From the NCBI GenBank assembly GCA_016185815.1, contig JACPMT010000071.1, positions 1 to 10,960 of the forward strand: 10,960 bases of DNA, in the 5' to 3' direction. The translations under genes were made by a program, and so were the position numbers. Numbering within the stretch: position 1 is the first letter of the stretch; every line of letters starts with the position of its first letter. The DNA comes from Candidatus Woesearchaeota archaeon (GTDB lineage: Archaea; Nanobdellota; Nanobdellia; Woesearchaeales; GW2011-AR4). Positions 1 to 6,360 of the stretch are shown here, piece after piece. The notes under the pieces were generated by a model. That model did no database searches. It had not been told where the DNA came from and worked only from the letters and a program-made list of their open reading frames with translations.

Positions 1-324
1 AAAGGCGCCCAGGAAAAAAATGAAAAGGAAGAGCAGACAGCAGCTAGAGAGATAAAAGAAGAGACAGGCATTGAAGACATAGAGTTTTTTGATGGTTTTA
101 GGGAAGCTATCAAATATTTCTACAAAAAGAGCGATGAAACTGTTTACAAGGAAGTTGTTTTCTTTCTTGCAGAGTCGGCAACAGAAGAAGTAAAGCTTTC
201 ATTCGAGCACATTGGATACGCATGGCTGAGTTACGAGCATGCCTTCAAAAAGCTGACTTTCAACAATGCAAAAGAGCTATTAAGAAAAGCCGATCAATTC
301 ATCTACAAAACCCCAAATATTTAA
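1..324 (+). CDS. Nudix hydrolase, probable Ap4A pyrophosphohydrolase (5' end missing)
   Basis: The reading frame is open from the first base to a TAA at 322-324, so the start lies outside the window and only the last 107 residues are seen. The visible part begins inside a complete Nudix box, G-x5-E-x7-R-E-I-K-E-E-T-G-I (residues 2-24 of the fragment), the loop-helix that binds the metal and pyrophosphate. What follows (FREAIKYFY, then KEVVFFLAES, then a Trp before a helix rich in Asn, Ala and Leu) resembles the asymmetric bis(5'-nucleosyl)-tetraphosphatases (NUDT2 type), which split Ap4A into ATP and AMP. The Nudix family call is firm. The Ap4A substrate is inferred from the downstream pattern and could be another nucleoside diphosphate derivative. 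The stop codon lies inside the TATA box of the next gene. Confidence 0.85.
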   Translation, partial: KGAQEKNEKEEQTAAREIKEETGIEDIEFFDGFREAIKYFYKKSDETVYKEVVFFLAESATEEVKLSFEHIGYAWLSYEHAFKKLTFNNAKELLRKADQFIYKTPNI

Positions 325-327
325 ATA
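318..327 (+). promoter_or_regulatory. TATA box of the polX gene
   Basis: TATTTAAATA is centred about 28 bases before the ATG at 351. Archaeal transcription normally starts about 25-27 bases downstream of the TATA centre, so the transcript should begin at or next to the start codon, giving a leaderless mRNA. No Shine-Dalgarno sequence is present. The box overlaps the stop codon of the Nudix gene. Confidence 0.6.
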
Positions 328-350
328 CCTAAAAATAAAAATCTCTTTCT

Positions 351-2063
351 ATGAAAAATCTTGAAGTAGCAGAGCTTCTGAACGAGATTGCAGACTACCT
401 TGAGTTTGCCAATGAGCCGTTTAAGATAAGGGCATATAGAAAAGCTGCCTTGGTTATTGAAGGGCTTTCAGAAGACATTGAGCAGGTCTGGAAGGAGAGC
501 AGGCTGATGGAATTGCCCGGGGTTGGCGAAGGCATTGCAAAAAAGATAGATGATTTCCTGAAAAATGGCAAATCAAAGTACCTTCAAGAGCTAAAAAAGG
601 CAACTCCTGTTGATATGGAAAGCCTTGGCAAGATTGAAGGCATAGGCCCAAAGACGATACTGAAGCTCTACAAAGAACTAAAAGTAAAAACAGTGGCTGA
701 TTTAGAGAAGGCAGCAAAAAAAGGCAAAATACAGAAAATCAGCGGCTTGGGTCCTACAGTTGAGCAAAACATCCTGAAAAGCATAGAGTTTGCAAGAAAA
801 ACAAGCGAAAGGGTGCCTCTTGGATTTGCATTAAGCAGCGCAGAAGAGGTTGTAAGAATGCTGAAAACCCTGAAAGAGGTGCAAAAAGTCAGCATTGCAG
901 GCTCAACAAGAAGAATGAAGGAGACAATTGGCGACATTGACATCCTTGCAACATCAAAAGCTCCTGAAAAAGTTATTGAATTTTTCACAAAAATGCCGAA
1001 TGTGGCTGATGTGCTTGCAAAAGGGCCCACAAAATCGTCCGTAAGGCTGAAGGAAGGCATTCAGGTTGACATAAGAGTGCTTGATGACAATATCTTTGGG
1101 GCTGCATTGCTGTATTTCACAGGCAACAAGGAGCACAATATCCTATTAAGGAGAATTGCAATTGAAAAAGGGCTTAAATTAAGCGAGTATGGTTTGTTTG
1201 ACAATAAGACAAACAGGATAGTTGCTGGCAGAACAGAAGAGGATGTTTACAAAAAGCTAGGAATGGGTTACATCGAGCCGGAAATGAGGGAAGATGAAGG
1301 CGAAATAGAATTGGCGCAGCACAATATGCTGCCAAAGCTTATCGGTTACAATGACATAAAAGGAGACTTGCAGATGCACACAAGATGGAGCGACGGCAGC
1401 AACACAATTGAGGAGATGGCTTTGGCAGCAAAAAAGCTTGGCTATGAATACATTTGCATAACAGACCACACAGGCAGGCTTGCAATCGCAAATGCCCTCG
1501 ACGAAAAAAGAATTTTGGAGCAGAGAAAGGATATTGACAAAATAAACAAAAAAATAAGAGGCATAAAGATATTGCAGGGTGTTGAGGTAAATATAAAAGA
1601 TGATGGAACTTTGGACATGCCTGGCAAAGTTTTGAAGCAGCTTGACATTGTTGTTGCGTCAATACATTCCGGCTTCAAAAACCCAAAGGAAAAAATAACA
1701 AAAAGGATGCTAAAGGCAATGGAAAACGAAAATGTTGACATCATTGCGCATCCAACCGGAAGACTGATAACCAAAAGGGAATCTTATGATATTGACTTGG
1801 ACAGAATTTTTGAGGCTGCCAAAAAAACAAACACGATTATGGAGATAAACGCCTATCCTGAAAGGATGGACTTAAGGGATGCTCACGTAAGGGCTGCTGT
1901 AAAGGCAGGAGTCAAATTAGCAATCAGCACAGACGCACATAATGCAGACCAGCTTCATTTCATGAAATTGGGCATTGGAACTGCAAGGCGGGGATGGGCA
2001 ACAAAGAATGATATTATAAATACGAGAAGCCTGAAGGAGATGTTAAAGTCATTAAAAAAATAA
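351..2063 (+). CDS. polX: DNA polymerase X with PHP domain
   Basis: A family X gap-filling DNA polymerase joined to a PHP phosphoesterase, the usual bacterial/archaeal PolX layout and length (570 residues). It probably acts in base excision repair. The N-terminal helical domain carries helix-hairpin-helix motifs near residues 56-66, 97-106 and 132-141 (PGVGEGIAKKI, GIGPKTILKL, GLGPTVEQNI). The palm has the GS motif (G184-S185) and three metal aspartates (D195, D197 in GDIDIL; D240 in QVDIRVL). YFTG at 255-258 matches the sugar-discrimination loop of Pol beta. The PHP part has Q341-M-H343, D348, D372-H373, E412, H439, H467, E498 and D528-A-H530, so its metal cluster looks intact; Gln instead of His at 341 also occurs in Thermus PolX, as far as I recall. 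Both activities are therefore expected. A 96-base spacer separates it from the GAPDH gene. Confidence 0.96.
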   Translation: MKNLEVAELLNEIADYLEFANEPFKIRAYRKAALVIEGLSEDIEQVWKESRLMELPGVGEGIAKKIDDFLKNGKSKYLQELKKATPVDMESLGKIEGIGPKTILKLYKELKVKTVADLEKAAKKGKIQKISGLGPTVEQNILKSIEFARKTSERVPLGFALSSAEEVVRMLKTLKEVQKVSIAGSTRRMKETIGDIDILATSKAPEKVIEFFTKMPNVADVLAKGPTKSSVRLKEGIQVDIRVLDDNIFGAALLYFTGNKEHNILLRRIAIEKGLKLSEYGLFDNKTNRIVAGRTEEDVYKKLGMGYIEPEMREDEGEIELAQHNMLPKLIGYNDIKGDLQMHTRWSDGSNTIEEMALAAKKLGYEYICITDHTGRLAIANALDEKRILEQRKDIDKINKKIRGIKILQGVEVNIKDDGTLDMPGKVLKQLDIVVASIHSGFKNPKEKITKRMLKAMENENVDIIAHPTGRLITKRESYDIDLDRIFEAAKKTNTIMEINAYPERMDLRDAHVRAAVKAGVKLAISTDAHNADQLHFMKLGIGTARRGWATKNDIINTRSLKEMLKSLKK

Positions 2064-2110
2064 AATCACTAAAAACTCAAAGATAACAAAATCACAAACC
2101 CGCAATCTTT

Positions 2111-2118
2111 TTATATAA
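2111..2118 (+). promoter_or_regulatory. TATA box of the GAPDH gene
   Basis: TTATATAA lies about 45 bases before the GAPDH ATG, predicting a short leader of roughly 20 bases. A weak purine run (AAAAGGG, 2146-2152) lies 7 bases before the ATG and might act as a ribosome site. This makes GAPDH different from the other, apparently leaderless genes here. Confidence 0.5.
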
Positions 2119-2159
2119 GTTGTAAATCATTCCCGCTAATAAAATAAAAGGGTTGTTAA

Positions 2160-3152
2160 ATGATTAATGTTGCAATCAACGGCTTTGGCAGGATTGGCAG
2201 GTTAGTTCTTAGGGCAGGCATAAAGGACAAAAGCATAAACTGGGCTTGCGTCAATGACATTACAGATGCAAAAACATTGGCGCATCTTTTCAAGTTTGAT
2301 TCTGTGCATGGAAAATACAATGGTACAGTTGAGCACACAGATGATTCTTTAATTATTGACGGCAAGAAAATAAAAGTGTTGTCAGTTCTTGACCCTCAAA
2401 AGCTGCCTTGGAAAGACATGAAGATTGATGTTGTTGTCGAAAGCACAGGAAAATTTACAGACAGGGAAGGCGCGCAGCAGCATTTGGATGCAGGCGCGAA
2501 AAAAGTCCTGATAAGCGCCCCTGCAAAAAACCCCGACATGACAATTGTCATGGGAGTCAATGAAAAGATGTACGACAAGAATAAGCACCACATTGTTTCA
2601 AATGCCTCATGCACAACAAATTGCCTGGCTCCTGTGGTAAAAATCCTTCATGACAATTTTGGAGTTAAAAGGGGGTTCATGACAACAATTCATGCTTACA
2701 CAGCAGACCAAAGGCTGGTTGATGCTCCTCACAAGGACTTAAGGAGAGCAAGAAGCGCGGCTGTTTCAATAATTCCAACAACAACCGGCGCTGCAAAGAC
2801 AGTTGCGGAGGTAATTCCCGAGCTTAAGGGAAAACTAGACGGACTATCATTCAGAGTGCCTGTTCCTACCGGCTCTGTGACAGATTTTGTCTGCGAGCTG
2901 GAAAAAAATGCAACAAAAGAGGAGATAAATAATGCCTTCAAAAACGCGTCAGGCAAGCTGAAAGGCATTTTGGAATATTCAATTGAGCCATTAGTTTCTG
3001 CCGACATTATAACAGACCCAAATTCCTCAATATTTGATTCTGATTTAACAAATGTTATTGGGGGCAATTTTGTAAAAGTCATCGCATGGTACGACAACGA
3101 GTGGGGCTTCAGCGAGAGAATGGTTGATGTGATTAAGCTGATTGGAAGATAG
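2160..3152 (+). CDS. gap: Class I glyceraldehyde-3-phosphate dehydrogenase
   Basis: Phosphorylating GAPDH, interconverting glyceraldehyde 3-phosphate and 1,3-bisphosphoglycerate in glycolysis/gluconeogenesis in the cytoplasm. The 330 residues are full length for the bacterial/eukaryotic class. The N-terminal Rossmann fold has NGFGRIGR (residues 7-14) and ends its second strand in N32-D33; an Asp here usually means NAD+ rather than NADP+, and P190 in the D-A-P-H segment also fits NAD+. The catalytic motif SNASCTTNC places the nucleophile at C151, with the partner His at H178 (TTIHAYTADQ). The C-terminal signature WYDNEWGFSER (310-320) is intact. Most archaea instead use the unrelated class II GAPDH, so this gene looks bacterial in origin. 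It converges on adenylate kinase with only 3 bases between the stops. Confidence 0.97.
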   Translation: MINVAINGFGRIGRLVLRAGIKDKSINWACVNDITDAKTLAHLFKFDSVHGKYNGTVEHTDDSLIIDGKKIKVLSVLDPQKLPWKDMKIDVVVESTGKFTDREGAQQHLDAGAKKVLISAPAKNPDMTIVMGVNEKMYDKNKHHIVSNASCTTNCLAPVVKILHDNFGVKRGFMTTIHAYTADQRLVDAPHKDLRRARSAAVSIIPTTTGAAKTVAEVIPELKGKLDGLSFRVPVPTGSVTDFVCELEKNATKEEINNAFKNASGKLKGILEYSIEPLVSADIITDPNSSIFDSDLTNVIGGNFVKVIAWYDNEWGFSERMVDVIKLIGR

Positions 3153-3155
3153 ATT

Positions 3156-3806
3156 CTACTCTTTTTTAATATTCGCTTCTATAACCTTCACAACAGCATT
3201 AAATATCTCTTTTGGCCTTTTTGAGGCATCAATGTCAAAAAGCAGTTTTTTCTTCTTGTAATAGTCAATCAAGGTTGAAGTTTCCTGCCGGTAAACTTGT
3301 ATCCTTTTCCTTACAGTTTCAGGCTCGTCGTCCTTTCTTTGAGCCAAGGAAGAGCCGCAATTGTCGCAAATGTCCTTTTTCTTTGGCTTCATTGTGGCAA
3401 GATTGAATACAGCGCCGCACTTGCTGCAGTTCCTTCTTGCGCTCAATCTCTCAATTATCGTTTCTTCAGAAGCAGCCAAATTCAGCACCAAGCTTATGCT
3501 TTTTTTTAATTTCCACAATGCATTTTCAAGAAATTCCGCCTGGTCAGTTGTCCTTGGATAGCCGTCAAATATGAAGCCGTTCCTGCAGTTTTCCTGCTTC
3601 AACGCCTTTTCAACCACTTTGTTTACAACCATGTCAGGCACCAGCAGCCCTTTCTCTACATACTGTATAAGCTCGCTGTTGCCGCTCTTTATCTCGCTCC
3701 TGAAGATGTCGCCTGTTGAGATATGGGGAATTTTGTATTTATTTGAAAGCATGTCCGACAAAGTCCCCTTGCCCACGCCCGGCGGCCCGAATATCACCAG
3801 CTGCAT
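3156..3806 (-). CDS. adk: Adenylate kinase (long form with zinc-finger LID)
   Basis: Converts AMP + ATP to 2 ADP in the cytoplasm. The 216-residue length matches the long bacterial-type enzyme. Visible motifs are the P-loop GPPGVGKGT (residues 7-15), the AMP-binding STGDIFR segment (30-36), DGYPRT (81-86) and the late RKDDEPETVRKR stretch with its Asp and Arg ligands. The LID domain carries four cysteines in two pairs, C127-x2-C130 and C147-x2-C150, which should bind structural zinc. The start ATG follows the stop of the upstream gene after a single base, so the two are almost certainly translated from one mRNA. No good Shine-Dalgarno sequence precedes it. The classic archaeal (AdkA-type) enzyme is different, so this is the bacterial-like form, shared by some archaea. 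Confidence 0.96.
   Translation of the reverse strand: MQLVIFGPPGVGKGTLSDMLSNKYKIPHISTGDIFRSEIKSGNSELIQYVEKGLLVPDMVVNKVVEKALKQENCRNGFIFDGYPRTTDQAEFLENALWKLKKSISLVLNLAASEETIIERLSARRNCSKCGAVFNLATMKPKKKDICDNCGSSLAQRKDDEPETVRKRIQVYRQETSTLIDYYKKKKLLFDIDASKRPKEIFNAVVKVIEANIKKE
3162..3167 (+). terminator. T-run downstream of the GAPDH gene
   Basis: Six T residues on the plus strand begin ten bases after the GAPDH stop codon and lie inside the end of the convergent adenylate kinase gene. Archaeal RNA polymerase often stops at such T-tracts without a hairpin. The assignment rests on the T-run and its position only. Confidence 0.35.
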
Positions 3807-3807
3807 T

Positions 3808-4281
3808 TTAACCCAGATAGCCTAAATCCTCTTTTATATCCGCTTCTTCTGTTTTCCACGAAGCTCTCATTTTCTTCACAAATACCATCAATTCCTGCTT
3901 AAGAGCTTTCCAGTCGTTAAATAAGCTGCTTATGAAATCAGCTTCTTCCTTTTCATTATGCCCCAGGGAAACCTCGATTGACTGCCTGTTGAAATTCATC
4001 AGCTTAGTGTACAGCCCGTACATCTGCTTTTTTTCATCATCATCCAAATACCTTGTCTCGTGCATTGCATACAGGTTTGACGTATCTGGCTGCAGCACCT
4101 CTTCCAGCATTGTCGAATAAAAATCAAGCTTTTCCTCCATCTTCCTGATTATAGCCCTGAGCAGGAAGCTTGTTTCCTCCAGGTCGCTTATCTCAAACTC
4201 AAAGTCGATTTCTTTGAAGTCAGGCAGCCTGTGCTTTTTCCTTAGTTCAATGTACTGTTTTTCTATTTCTTTGTTTGGCAT
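3808..4281 (-). CDS. Hypothetical helical protein upstream of adenylate kinase
   Basis: I do not recognise this 157-residue protein. It is highly charged and appears almost wholly alpha-helical, with no signal peptide, membrane segment or cysteine. Long helices are suggested at about residues 3-18, 33-63 (ending in a Met-Leu-Glu-Glu stretch), 81-108 and 110-143; two prolines at 20 and 65 probably mark turns. Such a helical hairpin or bundle could be a binding or adaptor protein, but nothing points to an enzyme. Its ATG lies 20 bases after the tRNA-Thr discriminator base, and its stop is one base before the adenylate kinase start, so tRNA, this gene and adk are probably transcribed together. 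No TATA box at a suitable distance lies between the tRNA and this start. Codon use matches the neighbours, so the gene looks resident. Confidence 0.85.
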   Translation of the reverse strand: MPNKEIEKQYIELRKKHRLPDFKEIDFEFEISDLEETSFLLRAIIRKMEEKLDFYSTMLEEVLQPDTSNLYAMHETRYLDDDEKKQMYGLYTKLMNFNRQSIEVSLGHNEKEEADFISSLFNDWKALKQELMVFVKKMRASWKTEEADIKEDLGYLG

Positions 4282-4337
4282 TTTATCAATTTATTATGAT
4301 AAGCCTCCGAAGGGAATTGCACCCTCGACCTGCGGAT

Positions 4338-4352
4338 TGCTTTGTTTTTGCG
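4338..4352 (-). other. Probable 15-base intron in the anticodon loop of tRNA-Thr
   Basis: These bases separate nucleotide 37 from nucleotide 38. A relaxed bulge-helix-bulge can be drawn: the anticodon stem as outer helix, a 3-base bulge (CA plus A38), a central helix of C32-G, U33-A and U34-A with a G35-A mismatch, and a second bulge U36-A37-C. This is weaker than a textbook site, so the ends could shift by a base or two. Confidence 0.6.
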
Positions 4353-4373
4353 TACAAGTCCGCCGCAATATGC

Positions 4374-4393
4374 AGTCATGTTTAATATGATAG
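4374..4393 (-). other. Candidate second intron in the D-loop of tRNA-Thr
   Basis: Removing these 20 bases leaves D-loop AGTAGGCATA, which restores the conserved G18-G19 pair of bases. An alternative fold (TAGT paired with ACTG, bulge AGC) would place the 3' cut a few bases later and remove about 23. The bulge-helix-bulge is imperfect under either reading, so the boundaries are tentative; the excess length itself is plain. Confidence 0.45.
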
Positions 4394-4437
4394 CTACTAT
4401 GCTACGGAGGCATGAGGTTTCCAGAATCGATATTCAA

Positions 4438-4449
4438 TTTAAATATATT
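4438..4449 (-). promoter_or_regulatory. TATA box for the tRNA-Thr / hypothetical / adk unit
   Basis: On the minus strand this reads AATATATTTAAA, centred about 32 bases before the tRNA 5' end, so transcription would begin a few bases upstream of the mature tRNA. It is the only well-placed TATA box for the three genes that follow. Confidence 0.5.
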
Positions 4450-4477
4450 GTGGTTAATGGCTAAAAATAAAACAAAC

Positions 4478-4485
4478 TTTATAAA
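4478..4485 (+). promoter_or_regulatory. TATA box of the prepilin peptidase gene
   Basis: TTTATAAA is centred about 27.5 bases before the ATG at 4509, preceded by an A-rich stretch that may act as the BRE. The spacing predicts a leaderless transcript. It lies about 30 bases from the divergent tRNA TATA box, so the two promoters share this intergenic region. Confidence 0.6.
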
Positions 4486-4508
4486 CATTTGATTTTTTAA
4501 TTTGATTA

Positions 4509-5414
4509 ATGATATATGAAAAGCTTGCATGGCTCGGAATTGATTTCATTCCCACTGCAATAAGTTATGTATTGTCCTTTGCAGCCCTTTTTGTAGGCTC
4601 AATCACTGACCTGAAGACAAGGGAAGTGCCTGACTGGCTTAATTATGGGTTAGTAATCTCGGGAATTGGGTTGAATTTATTGTTTTCAATAATTTATTCA
4701 ACCCCATCCTTTATAATAAACAGCATCATAGGATTGGCGATATTCTTCGGCATAGCATACATCATGTTTTATGCAGGGCAATGGGGAGGCGGCGATTCAA
4801 AAATGCTAATGGGGCTTGGAGCCATGATAGGCATCGATATAAGCTCTTTAAAATCCCAATTTTTATTTGGGTTTTTCATCAATGCATTGTTTATAGGGGC
4901 AATCTACGGCTTGTTTTGGAGCTTTTGGCTGGCTTTCAAGAACAAGCAAAAATTTTCCAAGGAATTCAACAAAATATTGCTACATAAAAATGCTGCCATG
5001 GCAAAGAGAATAATCTTACTAATTTTGGCTGTGCTGTTGATTTTTTTGTTTGCAGCCAAATTGTATTATATCAAAATACTGGCATTGTCTTTGACTTTTG
5101 TCACACTGGCAACTTTTTACCTGTGGATTTTTGTCAAGGCAATTGAAAAATCCTCTATGTACAAATCAGTCGAGCCGACAAAGCTCACAGAAGGCGACTG
5201 GATTGTCAAAGACATTTATGTCAAGGGCAAATACATAACAGGGCCAAAAGATTTAGGGATAAGCAAAAGCCAAATCAAGAAATTAATTGAGTTTTACAAA
5301 AAAAGAAAAGTCAAAAAAATTTTAATAAAAGAAGGCATTCCGTTTGTGCCGAGCTTTTTGGCTGCTTTTGTGATTACTTTGGTGTTTGGGAATTTTTTAG
5401 TTTTATTTCTTTAA
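4509..5414 (+). CDS. Archaeal prepilin/preflagellin peptidase (A24 family, GxGD aspartyl protease)
   Basis: Membrane aspartyl protease that removes class III (type IV pilin-like) signal peptides on the cytoplasmic side, a step needed for pili, archaella and related surface fibres. The two catalytic aspartates are D34 in the segment SITDLKTREVPDWLN and D96 in the GGGD motif (93-96), both at membrane edges as in FlaK/PibD. About six hydrophobic segments are visible (roughly 14-32, 51-69, 70-90, 118-140, 167-184, 188-210). A soluble stretch (about 218-275) and a last hydrophobic helix near 279-300 follow; this resembles the extra C-terminal region of archaeal A24 enzymes rather than bacterial PilD. 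No N-terminal methyltransferase domain is present. Its 3' end overlaps the opposing gene by 12 bases. A candidate substrate motif lies in the large protein at 7617-10960. Confidence 0.93.
   Translation: MIYEKLAWLGIDFIPTAISYVLSFAALFVGSITDLKTREVPDWLNYGLVISGIGLNLLFSIIYSTPSFIINSIIGLAIFFGIAYIMFYAGQWGGGDSKMLMGLGAMIGIDISSLKSQFLFGFFINALFIGAIYGLFWSFWLAFKNKQKFSKEFNKILLHKNAAMAKRIILLILAVLLIFLFAAKLYYIKILALSLTFVTLATFYLWIFVKAIEKSSMYKSVEPTKLTEGDWIVKDIYVKGKYITGPKDLGISKSQIKKLIEFYKKRKVKKILIKEGIPFVPSFLAAFVITLVFGNFLVLFL
5393..5411 (+). terminator. T-rich tract at the end of the prepilin peptidase gene
   Basis: A run of six T (5393-5398) followed by TTTTATTTCTTT spans the stop codon of the gene. This fits archaeal T-tract termination and would limit read-through into the convergent gene. 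No hairpin is needed or evident. Confidence 0.35.
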
Positions 5415-5786
5415 TCCATAAGCTTCTAGCAGCATTCTGTTAACAGCTTCTTCTGGCGGGATATTTCTTGCTACAGCGCCACCTATTAATTTACCACTTC
5501 TGGAACTATTTAAAAATTGATATAGCATCATCTCACCATTAGGTCCTAATAGAGCTAGAATCTGAGCAACAATTCTATCACCAATTCTTTTTGTGGCTAC
5601 TCCGAGTTTGTAACCTAAACCACCAATATCATAAACAATATATGTTCTTTTTTTAGGTCCTAATTGACTTCTTAGTTGATCTTGCTCTTCTGAAAAAGCC
5701 TTAGAAGTAGAACCTACAACACTTAATCCACTATGACCTAATCTTTGCTCCTCGTCAATAATATACCCATTTAAGTCATAACCCAT
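5403..5786 (-). CDS. Hypothetical protein with foreign-looking codon use
   Basis: An unrecognised 127-residue protein without signal peptide, membrane helix or cysteine. A Gly-rich hydrophobic core (about residues 48-63, YIVYDIGGLGYKLGVA) suggests strand and turn structure, followed by an amphipathic helix with ILALLG (76-81), a second Gly-rich stretch near 100-104 and a C-terminal helix. It looks like a small soluble globular protein; no catalytic pattern is visible. Codons differ from the flanking genes: Gly is mostly GGT or GGA with one GGC, Leu mostly TTA or CTA, and ACT, TCT and AGT are common, while neighbours prefer GGC and CTG. This suggests a recent arrival. It has its own TATA box and no ribosome-binding site, and its stop lies within the end of the convergent peptidase gene. 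Confidence 0.75.
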   Translation of the reverse strand: MGYDLNGYIIDEEQRLGHSGLSVVGSTSKAFSEEQDQLRSQLGPKKRTYIVYDIGGLGYKLGVATKRIGDRIVAQILALLGPNGEMMLYQFLNSSRSGKLIGGAVARNIPPEEAVNRMLLEAYGLKK

Positions 5787-5810
5787 ATAAGCATATCTTT
5801 ATACAACTTC

Positions 5811-5818
5811 TTTATAAA
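5811..5818 (-). promoter_or_regulatory. TATA box of the 127-residue hypothetical gene
   Basis: TTTATAAA, centred about 28.5 bases before the ATG at 5786 on the minus strand, fits a leaderless transcript. It sits in the 37-base gap after the HIT gene, so the small gene can be expressed separately from the HIT pair. Confidence 0.55.
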
Positions 5819-5823
5819 CCTTT

Positions 5824-6360
5824 TTATGGCAGCCTTCTCAACTGCCTGCTGAAATATTCCTCCTCCTCGTCAGAAAGCATCTTCGGCTTTGGCGCGTATA
5901 TCCTAGGCTTTTTCTCCTCTTTTTCAAAATAGCCTATGTTTTTTGTCTGCTCTTTCAGCTTGAGTTCAACTGTCGACATCTCCTCCTCGCTAAGCTGCTT
6001 TGGCTGCCATTGCAGGTTAATGCCGTCATTCTCTTTCCTTGGAATGACATTAATGGTGAAATGCGCAACTGTCTGGCCTGCAGGAATGCCGTTTGCAACA
6101 AAAATATTTGTGCCCTGCGCGCCAAGAGACTCAAATATTGCGCTTGATATTTTGTTGGAAACCTGGAATAACCTGCCTACCTCAATGTCTGGAACCTGCT
6201 CGATTATTGGATAGTGGTTTTTTGGCATTATAAAGCAGTGCCCGGGGTTTGCTCCATTGACGTCAAGCACAGCCATTACTACATCATCCTCGTAAACTTT
6301 CTTGGAAGGAATCTTGTTCCCAACGATCTGGCAAACTAGGCATGTTTCCCTTGCTGCCAT
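5824..6360 (-). CDS. HIT-family protein lacking the catalytic histidine
   Basis: A 178-residue member of the histidine-triad (HIT) fold, whose usual members hydrolyse or transfer nucleotides through a His-x-His-x-His motif. The fold is clear from C7-x2-C10 (zinc pair of many HIT proteins), the VYEDD...AVLDVNGANPGH segment (to H41) and H49, which may complete the zinc site. The triad region reads VAHFTINVIPR: H100 is kept, but the second and third positions are T102 and N104. The third His is the nucleophile in active HIT enzymes, so nucleotidyl transfer by the standard route is unlikely; a binding or regulatory role is inferred. A charged C-terminal tail of about 60 residues ends in RQLRRLP. 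It follows its paralogue with a TAATG stop/start overlap, so it is probably translationally coupled to it. Confidence 0.9.
   Translation of the reverse strand: MAARETCLVCQIVGNKIPSKKVYEDDVVMAVLDVNGANPGHCFIMPKNHYPIIEQVPDIEVGRLFQVSNKISSAIFESLGAQGTNIFVANGIPAGQTVAHFTINVIPRKENDGINLQWQPKQLSEEEMSTVELKLKEQTKNIGYFEKEEKKPRIYAPKPKMLSDEEEEYFSRQLRRLP

Larger units (their letters stand above)
4302..4411 (-). tRNA. tRNA-Thr (anticodon UGU) with an anticodon-loop intron and a D-loop insertion
   Basis: Read on the minus strand, a 7-bp acceptor stem GCCTCCG/CGGAGGC (4405-4411 with 4303-4309) encloses a T-arm (stem GAGGG/CCCTT, loop TGCAATT), a 5-base variable loop AGGTC and an anticodon stem GCGGA/TCCGC. Between the anticodon stem strands lie 22 bases starting CTTGTA: position 32-37 with anticodon TGT at 4354-4356, then about 15 extra bases before A38, at the usual archaeal intron site (37/38). 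The D-arm region is about 20-23 bases too long, so a second insertion lies in the D-loop. Thr identity is supported by G1-C72, C2-G71, G35-U36 and discriminator U73, the base usual in archaeal tRNA-Thr. CCA is not encoded. Odd points are G instead of U at position 55 and only three D-stem pairs. Confidence 0.78.

Noticed and set aside
341..343. Start of the PolX gene upstream of 351
   Set aside because: No in-frame ATG lies between the TATA box and 351, and the box-to-ATG spacing fits 351.
454..717. Long open frames antisense to PolX, GAPDH, adk, HIT and the large protein
   Set aside because: They overlap well-supported genes, have no recognisable domains or promoters, and have biased composition typical of shadow frames.
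4353..4357. Anticodon GTA (tRNA-Tyr) by shifting the loop one base
   Set aside because: This would put C at position 37 and break the stem register. Acceptor bases G1-C72 and U73 fit Thr, whereas archaeal tRNA-Tyr has C1-G72 and A73.
4365..4385. Anticodon GCA (tRNA-Cys) from the CTGCATA stretch, supported by discriminator U
   Set aside because: The flanking bases do not form an anticodon stem, while GCGGA/TCCGC around CTTGTA pairs perfectly and leaves a normal variable loop.
4369..4402. Direct repeat GCATA flanking the D-loop insertion as a transposon target duplication
   Set aside because: Removing one repeat plus the insert leaves a D-arm too short to fold, and the insert has no mobile-element features.
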